A stretch of 64,000 bases of DNA from Ardenticatenaceae bacterium. Lineage in GTDB: Bacteria > Chloroflexota > Anaerolineae > Promineifilales > Promineifilaceae. The notes beneath the pieces are model-generated. The model did not search any database and had not been told where the DNA came from. It saw nothing but the letters and a program-made list of their open reading frames with translations. Position 1 is the first letter of the stretch. The number at the start of each line of letters is the position of its first letter. Below are positions 7,968 through 15,152 of this stretch, in pieces. Position numbers and translations under genes: made by a program. The stretch lies in the NCBI GenBank assembly GCA_020634395.1, contig JACKBU010000008.1, positions 99,543-163,542 of the forward strand, in the 5' to 3' direction.

Positions 7968-9278
7968 ATGCGTAGCTATAAAATTGAGGCCTTAAAAAAT
8001 GATTGGCAGTTTAACAAACGGTGGGAAGGGATTAAACGGCCGTATACCGCCGAAGATGTCGTCCGGTTACGGGGCAGCATCCAGATCGAATATACCCTGG
8101 CCCGCATGGGCGCAGAGCGCCTGTGGCAGTTGCTCAGCGAAGAAAAATACGTCCACGCCCTGGGCGCGCTCACCGGCAATCAGGCCGTGCAGATGGTGCA
8201 GGCCGGTCTAAAAGCCATCTACCTCAGCGGTTGGCAGGTGGCCGCCGACGCCAACGTCGCCGCCCAAACCTACCCCGACCAGAGCCTTTATCCGGCCAAC
8301 AGCGCGCCGGCGCTCGTGCAGCGCATCAATAACGCCCTGCAGCGCGCCGACCAGATTTATCACCTGGATAACAAAAACGGCGTGCACTGGTTCGCCCCCA
8401 TCGTCGCCGACGCCGAATCCGGCTTTGGCGGCTCTCTAAACGCCTACGAATTGACCAAAGCGTTCATCGAGGCTGGCGCAGCGGCCGTCCACTTTGAAGA
8501 TCAGCTCTCCTCGGCCAAAAAGTGCGGCCATATGGGCGGCAAAGTCCTGGTCCCCACGCGGGAAGCTGTACAAAAGCTCCTGGCTGCGCGCCTGGCCGCG
8601 GACGTGATGGGCGTGCCGACCCTGATCATCGCCCGCACCGACGCCGACGCCGCCAACCTGATCACCAGCGACATTGACGACAACGACAAGCCCTTCATCA
8701 CCGGCGAACGCTCTGTTGAGGGCTACTATTACACCCGCGCCGGATTGGATCAGGCCATCGCCCGCGGCCTGGCCTATGCGCCCTACGCCGACATCGTCTG
8801 GTGCGAAACCTCGCATCCGGATCTGGATCAGGCTCGTCGCTTCGCGGAAGCTATCCATGCCAAGTTCCCTGGCAAGCTGCTGGCCTACAACTGCTCGCCA
8901 TCCTTCAATTGGAAGCTCAACCTGGACGAAGAAACCATTGCCAACTTCCAAAAAGAACTGGGCGACATGGGTTACGCCTTCCAATTTGTTACCCTGGCCG
9001 GGTTCCACAATCTGAACGCCGGCATGTTTGAACTGGCGTTGGGTTACAAAAACGAGGGTATGGCCGCCTACGCACACTTCCAGCAGCGGGAATTCGAGCT
9101 GCAGAAAGAACATGGCTTCCGGGCTATTAAACATCAGAGCTTTGTGGGGGCCGGCTACTTCGATGAAGTGCAAATGGTGATCAGCCATGGCGAATCTTCC
9201 ACGGTCGCGCTAAAAGGCTCCACAGAAGAGGAGCAGTTTAAGAGCACCAATGGCAAGGCGATGCCTGCTGCTGTCTAG
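7968..9278 (+). CDS. aceA: Isocitrate lyase
   Basis: 436 residues. The catalytic signature KKCGHMGGK lies at residues 184-192 with the nucleophilic Cys at 186. LSGWQVAADANVAAQTYPDQ, WFAPIVADAESGFGG and IARTDADAA are standard family segments. Good ribosome binding site GGAGGA 8 nt before the ATG. Reaction: isocitrate to glyoxylate plus succinate. It is second in the aceBA unit and is followed by a strong terminator. Expected to be controlled with aceB by the divergent RamB-like regulator. Confidence 0.97.
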   Translation: MRSYKIEALKNDWQFNKRWEGIKRPYTAEDVVRLRGSIQIEYTLARMGAERLWQLLSEEKYVHALGALTGNQAVQMVQAGLKAIYLSGWQVAADANVAAQTYPDQSLYPANSAPALVQRINNALQRADQIYHLDNKNGVHWFAPIVADAESGFGGSLNAYELTKAFIEAGAAAVHFEDQLSSAKKCGHMGGKVLVPTREAVQKLLAARLAADVMGVPTLIIARTDADAANLITSDIDDNDKPFITGERSVEGYYYTRAGLDQAIARGLAYAPYADIVWCETSHPDLDQARRFAEAIHAKFPGKLLAYNCSPSFNWKLNLDEETIANFQKELGDMGYAFQFVTLAGFHNLNAGMFELALGYKNEGMAAYAHFQQREFELQKEHGFRAIKHQSFVGAGYFDEVQMVISHGESSTVALKGSTEEEQFKSTNGKAMPAAV

Positions 9279-9319
9279 GAAAACCAGCTGCCGGCACCGG
9301 CGGCGCTATTGAAAAAATG

Positions 9320-9357
9320 AAAAAGGGTGACGGCCGTTATGCCTGTCACCCTTTTTG
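9320..9357 (+). terminator. Intrinsic terminator of aceBA
   Basis: Stem AAAAAGGGTGAC (9320-9331) pairs with GTCACCCTTTTT (9345-9356), then G and TTT. The loop contains an ACGGCCGT palindrome. Confidence 0.85.
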
Positions 9358-9392
9358 TTTTCCGGTTACCTTTTCTGGCTGTCTGGTTTCCG

Positions 9393-9623
9393 CTACGGCA
9401 ATGGTCATCCCTGCTACGGCAGTGGTCATCCCCGCTACGGCAATGCTCATCCCCGCTACGGCAATGGTCGTCCCCACTACGGCAATGGTCATCCCCGCTA
9501 CGGCAATGGTCATCCCTGCTACGGCAATGGTCGTCCCCACTACGGCAATGGTCATCCCCACTACGGCAATGGTCATCCCCACTACGGCAATGGTCGTCCC
9601 CGCTACGGCAATGGTCATCCCCA
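9393..9623. repeat. Tandem array, 11 copies of a 21-bp unit
   Basis: Unit CTACGGCAATGGTCATCCCC plus one base (G or A), with small variations (AATGCTC, GGTCGTCC, CCACTAC). Because 21 is divisible by 3, several frames stay open across it on both strands, but none has a ribosome binding site or credible protein, so I do not call a gene. 21 bp is two turns of B-DNA, so the units are helically phased. The array sits just after the aceA terminator and before a 33-bp palindrome. Confidence 0.9.
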
Positions 9624-9624
9624 T

Positions 9625-9690
9625 GGGGATGAGGGCTGATTCGCCAATCCTCCCGGAAGTTCAGAACTTCCGGGAGGATGAATGGTTACC
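9625..9690. repeat. Dispersed element with 33-bp perfect palindrome, copy 1
   Basis: The core 9647-9679 has 16-nt arms (ATCCTCCCGGAAGTTC and its complement) around a single A. The flanks, from GGGGATGAGGGC to GATGAATGGTTAC, are identical to those of the copy near 50.54 kb. The rest of the gap to 9939 holds degenerate repeat-like sequence and no supported gene. Confidence 0.85.
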
Positions 9691-9939
9691 CCGCTACGGC
9701 AACGGTCAACCCTGTGGGAATGAGGACATTGCGGGCGGGGCACGGCACTGCGCGGCTGGAGAAATTGACAAACAGGAACGGCCGTCCTCCCCATTAACCA
9801 TTCACCCATTTACCCACTAACCATTTCACCTATCCCGCGCCGCTGCCCTGCGAGCCTGGGCGAGGGGCCTAACGAAGTGGCAAGGGTACGCCGGTTTGTT
9901 GTATCATCGGTTCAAATTCATCGATTGGACGTATTAACT

Positions 9940-11775
9940 ATGACTGAAACACAGCAACATCCCCTGAGCCGCTTGTGGCAATATACCCACGCGTATCACC
10001 GCACGTTAACCATTGCCACCCTTTACTCTACCCTGAACAAAATCTTCGACCTGGCCCCGCCGGTGCTCATTGGCGTGGCTGTAGACGTGGTGGTGCAGCA
10101 GCAAGATTCCTTCCTGGCCCATCTGGGCATCCCGGATGTGATGACGCAGTTGGTGGTGCTGGGGGTGTTAACGGCCGTTATCTGGGCCTGTGAATCGCTT
10201 TTCCAATACCTCTATGCGCTGCAGTGGCGCAATCTCGCTCAAACCATCCAACACGACCTGCGCCTGGACGCCTACGACCACGTGCAGCGCCTGGACATGG
10301 CCTTTTTTGAGGAGCGCAGCAGCGGCGGCCTCATGGCCATCCTGAACGACGACGTCAATCAATTGGAACGCTTCCTGGATATCGGAGCCAACGAAATCAT
10401 CCAGCTCATCACCACCATCCTGGTGATCGGGGGCATTTTCATCTTTACGGCGCCTTCGGTGGCCTGGATGACGGTGCTGCCCATGCCGATCATCATCTGG
10501 GGGTCTATTCGCTTCCAGAAGTGGCTGGCGCCGCGCTACATGCGCGTGCGCGAACAGGTTAGCGTGTTGAACGGGCAGTTGGCCAACAACCTGGGCGGTA
10601 TTGCCACCATCAAGAGCTTCACGGCTGAAAGCCACGAGTTGGAGCGTGTACGGCAGGAGAGCAACGAATACCGGCAGCGCAACCGGGACGCCATCGCCCT
10701 GAGCGCCGCTTTTGTGCCCCTCATCCGCATGGTGATTGTGATGGGGTTTATCGCCATTATGGTGTTTGGCGGGCGGCTGGTGCTGGAAGGCGCCCTGGCG
10801 GTGGGCGCTTACAGCGTGCTGGTATTTATGACCCAACGGCTGCTCTGGCCGCTGACGCGTCTGGGTGAAACCCTGGATCTGTACCAACGGGCGATGGCCT
10901 CCACGGCCCGGGTGATGGATTTGCTGGACACGCCGGCCGAAATCAACAGTGGGCCAGAAGCTATGCCGGTAGCCGCCGTCAACGGCGAGATCGTTCTGAA
11001 CGATGTGTCGTTTGCGTATGGCGGGTGGGGGAACGGCCGTTCCCCGGTCCACTATCCCACCGTCATCCAAAATCTGACCATGCGCATTAACGCCGGCCAA
11101 ACGGCCGCCATCGTCGGGGCCACCGGCGCGGGCAAAACCACGCTGATGAAACTGCTGCTGCGCTTCTACGACGTGAGCGGGGGGCAAATTTTGCTGGACG
11201 GTCACGATCTGCGCGACCTGCAAATCGCCGATCTGCGGCAGGCCATTGGGTTCGTCAGCCAGGATGTTTTCTTGTTTCATGGCACGGTACGGGAAAATAT
11301 TGCCTATGGTACGTTTGACGCCCCGATGGAGAAAATTATCGAAGCGGCGAAACTGGCCGAGGCCCACGATTTCATCATGGAACTGCCCCAGGGATATGAC
11401 ACTATCGTCGGCGAACGCGGCCAGAAGTTGTCTGGCGGCCAGCGGCAGCGTATTTCCATTGCCCGAGCCATACTGAAGGATCCGCCGGTGCTGGTGCTGG
11501 ACGAGGCCACCTCGTCGGTGGATAACGAGACGGAAGCGGCTATTCAACGCTCGTTGGAGCGCATTGCCGTGGGCCGGACAACGATTGTCATCGCCCACCG
11601 GCTTTCTACGGTGCGCAACGCTGACGTGATTTTTGTATTGGAAAACGGCCGTTTGCGCGAACAAGGCCGTCACGAAGAGTTAGTCGCGCAGCAGCAAGGG
11701 ATCTATGCCGGCTTGTGGCAGGTGCAAACGGGACGGGCGGCCCACCATACCACATCTGGTATCCCTCTTAACTAA
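9940..11775 (+). CDS. ABC exporter, fused permease and ATPase (MsbA/ABCB type)
   Basis: 611 residues from the ATG at 9940 (MTETQQHP); an upstream GTG at 9877 adds an unlikely extension. Six transmembrane helices occupy about 1-310. The ATPase follows: Walker A GATGAGKTT, Q-loop FVSQDVFLF, signature LSGGQRQR, Walker B VLVLDEATS and H-loop IVIAHRLST. As a half-transporter it should act as a homodimer in the inner membrane. Its substrate cannot be read from sequence; lipids, peptides or drugs are all possible. No neighbouring gene gives a clue. A Pro/Gly-rich insert containing NGR (ACGGCCGT) lies just before the ATPase core. Confidence 0.9.
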   Translation: MTETQQHPLSRLWQYTHAYHRTLTIATLYSTLNKIFDLAPPVLIGVAVDVVVQQQDSFLAHLGIPDVMTQLVVLGVLTAVIWACESLFQYLYALQWRNLAQTIQHDLRLDAYDHVQRLDMAFFEERSSGGLMAILNDDVNQLERFLDIGANEIIQLITTILVIGGIFIFTAPSVAWMTVLPMPIIIWGSIRFQKWLAPRYMRVREQVSVLNGQLANNLGGIATIKSFTAESHELERVRQESNEYRQRNRDAIALSAAFVPLIRMVIVMGFIAIMVFGGRLVLEGALAVGAYSVLVFMTQRLLWPLTRLGETLDLYQRAMASTARVMDLLDTPAEINSGPEAMPVAAVNGEIVLNDVSFAYGGWGNGRSPVHYPTVIQNLTMRINAGQTAAIVGATGAGKTTLMKLLLRFYDVSGGQILLDGHDLRDLQIADLRQAIGFVSQDVFLFHGTVRENIAYGTFDAPMEKIIEAAKLAEAHDFIMELPQGYDTIVGERGQKLSGGQRQRISIARAILKDPPVLVLDEATSSVDNETEAAIQRSLERIAVGRTTIVIAHRLSTVRNADVIFVLENGRLREQGRHEELVAQQQGIYAGLWQVQTGRAAHHTTSGIPLN

Positions 11776-11873
11776 AACAGTAAGCATGCGCCTATAAAGT
11801 ACTATTTGTGTTGTGGTTAATAACCGTTTATACTATCTTAAATTAGTCTGCTTACCTTTGGCAGTTCGAGAAG

Positions 11874-12152
11874 ATGAATAAAAAACTAACTTCTGCGCTC
11901 GACATCTACGATACACAAAAGAACCAGGTGGTGGCGCGCATTGCCCTGAATGGTTATGACATTAAAGCTGGCAGCTTGCTGCCCTCTACGGGTGCTATGC
12001 GTAGTTTTGTGATCCTGGAAGGCGATTTGTGGGATCAGTGGAACGCGGTAGCCACACTGAGGTTACGCCATGACACCGGCGCCGAGGTTGCCGTGCGCGT
12101 TGCGGCACTGCCAGTCGAAGAGGATGGTTACGGGCTGATTGAATTTCTTTAG
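11874..12152 (+). CDS. Small conserved-looking protein of unknown function
   Basis: 92 residues, not recognised. It is soluble and probably mostly beta (DIYDTQKNQVVARIALNGYD, later AVATLRLRHDTGAEVAVRV). A GAGAAG purine tract sits just before the ATG. Upstream, TTGTGT (11806-11811), a 17-bp spacer and TATACT (11829-11834) make a weak but plausible promoter, and an intrinsic terminator follows at 12188, so it is probably a monocistronic gene. It ends at the left edge of the proposed origin region. Confidence 0.65.
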   Translation: MNKKLTSALDIYDTQKNQVVARIALNGYDIKAGSLLPSTGAMRSFVILEGDLWDQWNAVATLRLRHDTGAEVAVRVAALPVEEDGYGLIEFL

Positions 12153-12187
12153 CTTTCTAAGGCTTTCTGATAATTCCTTTTGAGAAG

Positions 12188-12211
12188 AGACCTGGGCAAC
12201 CAGGTCTTTTC
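12188..12211 (+). terminator. Intrinsic terminator
   Basis: AGACCTGG (12188-12195), loop GCAA, CCAGGTCT (12200-12207), then TTT and a T-rich tract. It ends the small gene before the origin region. Confidence 0.85.
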
Positions 12212-12259
12212 TTTTTCTTCTTTATTTATTCAATGGGTTTTCCCCAATATAAGATCTTA

Positions 12260-12276
12260 TTAGTAGTAGATAGTAG
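12260..12276 (+). promoter_or_regulatory. DnaA-trio-like tract
   Basis: TTAGTAGTAGATAGTAG, consecutive TAG/TAGA triplets followed by five G and a degenerate DnaA box. The DnaA-trio (repeated 5'-TAG-3') loads DnaA filaments onto single strands in characterised origins. Confidence 0.6.
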
Positions 12277-12526
12277 GGGGTGTTGATATGTGGACAGGCG
12301 TTTGCCGGTCCTTCATGTGCGTGCGTGGCGGCTGGACACCCCAGATATACAGCCGTTTCCCCTTTCCGTCCGCGCGGGGGTTGTGGAGGAGGAAACGGCC
12401 GTTGTGAGTTACCTGCTTTTCCCCAAAATTCCCCTTAAATCTCGCCAACCTATATCTGGTCCTCAATCCGGCACACCCCCTATATCTGGTTTGGCGGCTG
12501 GGAAACGAGGATGGTGCCCTGTGCAG

Positions 12527-12576
12527 TTTTCCACAATAACTCAATGTTTTCCACAGTTATAAGCGAGTTATCCACA
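12527..12576 (+). promoter_or_regulatory. Cluster of three DnaA boxes
   Basis: TTTTCCACA at 12527-12535 and 12547-12555, and the perfect consensus TTATCCACA at 12568-12576, all in the same orientation with starts 20-21 bp apart, i.e. about two helical turns. Confidence 0.85.
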
Positions 12577-12579
12577 GAA

Positions 12580-12607
12580 AAGGGGCAAAACGGCCGTTTT
12601 GCCCCTT
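12580..12607. repeat. Perfect 28-bp palindrome next to the consensus DnaA box
   Basis: 14-nt arms beginning AAGGGGCAAAACGG, centred on an ACGGCCGT. It begins 3 nt after the TTATCCACA box. It could be an origin element, or a second stem for terminating dnaA transcripts. Confidence 0.8.
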
Positions 12608-12627
12608 GACAAATAGGCCAGTCCTTG

Positions 12628-12666
12628 TTCTAAAAACAAAAGCCGGCTCCCAAAAGAGCCGGCTTT
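12628..12666 (-). terminator. Intrinsic terminator of dnaA
   Basis: AAAGCCGGCTC (12639-12649), loop CCAAAA, GAGCCGGCTTT (12656-12666). Read on the minus strand it is followed by TGTTTTTAG. It lies 32 bp after the dnaA stop. Confidence 0.85.
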
Positions 12667-12697
12667 ACCCACGAATCTATAAAAAAGCTTTAGCGCA

Positions 12698-14101
12698 TTA
12701 CAGAGTGCTGGAGATAGATAATTGTTTCCCGTTGGCCTCATATAGGGCAGCTTTGATTTCTAGCATATCCCGGCGAGCCGTTGCATCCGTTTCTAACAGA
12801 GCCGCGATTTTTTCATACCCATACAGCACAGTTGTGTGATCCCGATTTCCGAGATGTTCCCCAATATATGGGAGCGAACTGTCTGTTTCTGTGCGTGCCA
12901 GATACATCGCCATTTGCCGGGGAAACGCAATGGTGCGGCTGCGGCTGGTGCTGTATAGGGCGTCTTCCGTAACGTTATAGTAAGCACAAACGGCTTCAAC
13001 GACTTGGGGGATGGTCACTTTTTCCGGCCGTCTTACCAGATCGGCCAGGGCCATATTTACCAGATCGCTGTCCACCACGCCCGTGCCTGAAAGCTGCGCA
13101 TAAGCAATCACCTTGTTTAGCGCCCCTTCTAATTCACGGATGTTGTTTCGTACATGATGAGCGATCAGATCGATCACGTGATCAGGCACAGCCACGCCAT
13201 GATCTTCCGCTTTAGCCTGCAAAATCGCTTTCCGGGTCTCCGTATCCGGCAGTTGAATGTCGGCCATCAGCCCCCACTCAAAACGGGACTGGAGGCGCTC
13301 TTCCAGCGTGGCCATCGCCTTCGGCGGCCGATCGCTGGACAAAACCACCTGCTTACCCTGGCTGTGCAGATCGTTAAACGTGTGGAACAACTCTTCCTGT
13401 GTGCTCTCTTTCCCGGCGATGAATTGGATATCGTCGATAAGCAAAATATCAGGGGTACGATAACGTTCACGGAACTGCGCCATCTGTTTGTTGCGAATAG
13501 ACTGTACCAGATCGTTGGTGAACGTTTCTGAGGAGATGTAGCAAATGGTCAATCCATCGCTAACACATTTGTGTCCGATGGCGTGGAGCAAATGCGTCTT
13601 TCCCAGTCCTACGCCACCATAGATGAAAAGGGGGTTATATGTCTGGCCCGGATTTTCCGCTACTGAGAGCGCTGCGGCGTGAGCCAACCGGTTGCTTGCC
13701 CCAACTACAAAACTGGCAAATGTAAATCGACTGTTAAGGGCCAGACTGATAGATTCTACAGACTGATTTCCCTTTGTCTGGCGGCGAAGTGGTTTGGAAT
13801 CACTATTCTCTGCCGTATTACCGGTCATTACCTGGGGCGCCGGCGTAATAATTTCGTCTGACCATACGACAAAGCGTATATTGATCGGTTGTCCTACGAT
13901 AGCCGATAGCGTACGCAGAATCGTGTCTTGCAGTCGGTTTTCTAACCAGTCTTTGGCATAATCGTTGCGGACTCCAATTACGAATTCGTTGTCTTCGCAG
14001 GCGAGTAAACGAGCGTCCTTTAACCAGGTGTTAAACGTTGCCTTGGTCATTTGCAACTCTAATTCGCCCAGCGTTGCTTTCCAAGCAGTTTCTGGAGACA
14101 T
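12698..14101 (-). CDS. dnaA: Chromosomal replication initiator DnaA
   Basis: All four DnaA domains are present: domain I (ELQMTKATFNTWLKDARLL), a short linker, the AAA+ core (Walker A GGVGLGKTHLLHAIG, Walker B ILLIDDIQF, IAGKESTQEELFHTFN), and domain IV with the box-binding signature GNRDHTTVLYGYEKI. About 467 residues. I chose the ATG at 14101 because AGGG precedes it at 5 nt; the ATG at 14116 (MAREN) is equally in frame and possible, and a TTG at 14173 is not likely. DnaA binds TTATCCACA boxes and opens oriC; such boxes lie just beyond its 3' end. The gene has no ACGGCCGT copies, unlike most neighbours. dnaN is not adjacent. Confidence 0.96.
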   Translation of the reverse strand: MSPETAWKATLGELELQMTKATFNTWLKDARLLACEDNEFVIGVRNDYAKDWLENRLQDTILRTLSAIVGQPINIRFVVWSDEIITPAPQVMTGNTAENSDSKPLRRQTKGNQSVESISLALNSRFTFASFVVGASNRLAHAAALSVAENPGQTYNPLFIYGGVGLGKTHLLHAIGHKCVSDGLTICYISSETFTNDLVQSIRNKQMAQFRERYRTPDILLIDDIQFIAGKESTQEELFHTFNDLHSQGKQVVLSSDRPPKAMATLEERLQSRFEWGLMADIQLPDTETRKAILQAKAEDHGVAVPDHVIDLIAHHVRNNIRELEGALNKVIAYAQLSGTGVVDSDLVNMALADLVRRPEKVTIPQVVEAVCAYYNVTEDALYSTSRSRTIAFPRQMAMYLARTETDSSLPYIGEHLGNRDHTTVLYGYEKIAALLETDATARRDMLEIKAALYEANGKQLSISSTL

Positions 14102-14208
14102 ATTTTCCCTAGCCATTTTATTGTTGGCCTGCAATATAGGCAGGCGCAATAAGCTCGTGGCGATAAGCCACAATTAGAACAGTAACTTGAAGAAACGGGG
14201 ATTTCAGT

Positions 14209-14352
14209 CCGTCGCGGTAGCTATCTTGTTTTTACCAATACCCTCAACCTGGTAAAACATTGTGCTAAAGGATTAACTCCCTTGTGGCGGTTCACTACGA
14301 CCCCTCGGTGAACACATATGCTAATCCTAGCAACCATGATAAGCTACGACGG
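14209..14352 (-). ncRNA. Candidate structured RNA in the dnaA leader
   Basis: A 144-nt segment closed by a 14-bp bulged stem (14209-14225 with 14338-14352; GTAGCT/AGCTAC core). Inside are a hairpin TTTTACCA/TGGTAAAA (14230-14257) and a helix AGGATTA/TAATCCT (14269-14275 with 14322-14328) that encloses GTTCAC/GTGAAC (14290-14313). The fold can form on either strand; the minus strand would be the dnaA 5' leader. I do not recognise a known RNA family. The surrounding gap 14117-14670 shows no gene. Confidence 0.4.
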
Positions 14353-14670
14353 TCTAAACATTTTAACAAATGGGTTAGGGCGGCGCAATGAAATGGAGCG
14401 GATTTTGCCTTAAAACGTTCAATGTTTTTAGGATAGAGAAATCTTAAAAAATTGGCGGATTTTAAGTTTCGCTGCTTGACAAAATTCCCTCCCGCCTAAG
14501 TTTGGGGACTTATTTTTTATGCACCCCATATATGGGGGGAAGCAATACTTTATTATGAAAAGTTAAGACGCTTCTTCTGTTTGGTCAGTGAGGCAGTCAC
14601 GTGTTTTTCACGCCTCTATCGATTCAAGGTCATGAATCAAGGGTCGGCAGGCGGGAACAAGTGTACTTGC

Positions 14671-14700
14671 TTGACAATATTGAAGGAAATTGACTAGAAT
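14671..14700 (+). promoter_or_regulatory. Promoter of spoVS
   Basis: TTGACA (14671-14676), 18-bp spacer, TAGAAT (14695-14700), about 70 nt upstream of the start codon. Confidence 0.65.
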
Positions 14701-14776
14701 TTTGTTATTCCAAGGCACAAATACCCCTAATTTAGGCTTTGGAATGTCTCGCAACGAACATACATGGAGGCTTTTT

Positions 14777-15040
14777 ATGAACGTGATCAAGGTTTCTGCT
14801 CGTTCCCGTACCGCTGCCGTCGCTGGCGCTATTGCAGGTGTTATGCGAGAGGCAAATCGGGCAGAAGTTCAGGCAATTGGTGCTGGGGCTGTTAATCAAG
14901 CGCTCAAGGCAATTGTCATTGCAAAAGGGTATCTGGCAGAAGAAGGGGTAGATGTGGTGTGTGTCCCCTCATTTGTAGAGGTTAGTATCGATGCTCAAGA
15001 AAGGACTGCGATACGAATTGTTGTGGAACCTCGCAGTTAG
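14777..15040 (+). CDS. spoVS: Stage V sporulation protein S (SpoVS) family
   Basis: 87 residues from the ATG at 14777, with GGAGG 6 nt upstream. Begins MNVIKVSARSRTAAVAGAIA; the rest carries AIGAGAVNQALKAIVIAKGY and ends ERTAIRIVVEPRS, matching SpoVS over its full length. Family knowledge: SpoVS is a small Alba-like dimeric protein, named for Bacillus sporulation but widespread in non-sporulating Chloroflexota and Deinococcus-Thermus, where its role is unsettled (nucleic-acid binding or envelope regulation). Monocistronic, with a promoter upstream and a terminator downstream. No ACGGCCGT in it. Confidence 0.93.
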   Translation: MNVIKVSARSRTAAVAGAIAGVMREANRAEVQAIGAGAVNQALKAIVIAKGYLAEEGVDVVCVPSFVEVSIDAQERTAIRIVVEPRS

Positions 15041-15066
15041 CCGAGCCTGTCGTATGGCTTCTCAAT

Positions 15067-15095
15067 AGGACACAGTGTGAACTGTGTCCTTTTTG
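15067..15095 (+). terminator. Intrinsic terminator of spoVS
   Basis: AGGACACAG (15067-15075), loop TGTGAA, CTGTGTCCT (15082-15090), then TTTTG. Confidence 0.88.
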
Positions 15096-15152
15096 TTTGT
15101 ATAAGTGGTGATTTATTTCAGGCACATTTGCCTGAAGTTAGATGGAGTGGTG

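Larger units (their letters stand above)
12208..12607. other. oriC: Probable chromosomal replication origin (oriC)
   Basis: Non-coding region directly downstream of dnaA. From left to right: a T/A-rich stretch (12208-12260); a TAG-rich trinucleotide tract TTAGTAGTAGATAGTAG (12260-12276); GGGGG; degenerate DnaA-box-like TGTTGATAT and TGTGGACAG (12281-12297); three copies of TATATCTGG, one inverted (12341, 12451, 12481); then DnaA boxes at 12527-12576 and a 28-bp palindrome. The order TAG-tract, G/C cluster, box matches the basal unwinding system of Bacillus subtilis when read on the equivalent strand. Function is inferred; GC-skew or marker-frequency data are needed for proof. Confidence 0.72.

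Noticed and set aside
9393..9623. CRISPR array
   Set aside because: Units are contiguous 21-bp tandem repeats with no unique spacers and no cas genes nearby.
9317..9820. Long open frames (on both strands) across the 21-bp array, giving VIPATAM-type repeat proteins
   Set aside because: The frames are open only because the period is a multiple of three; they begin inside the aceBA terminator or lack a ribosome binding site, and the unit varies without codon-type constraint.
9905..9925. GGTTCAAATTC, which resembles a tRNA T-loop
   Set aside because: No complementary T-stem, anticodon arm or acceptor stem around it; it lies just upstream of the ABC exporter start.
14176..14680. oriC upstream of dnaA
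   Set aside because: No TTATCCACA-like box found there on either strand, whereas three lie in the gap downstream of dnaA.
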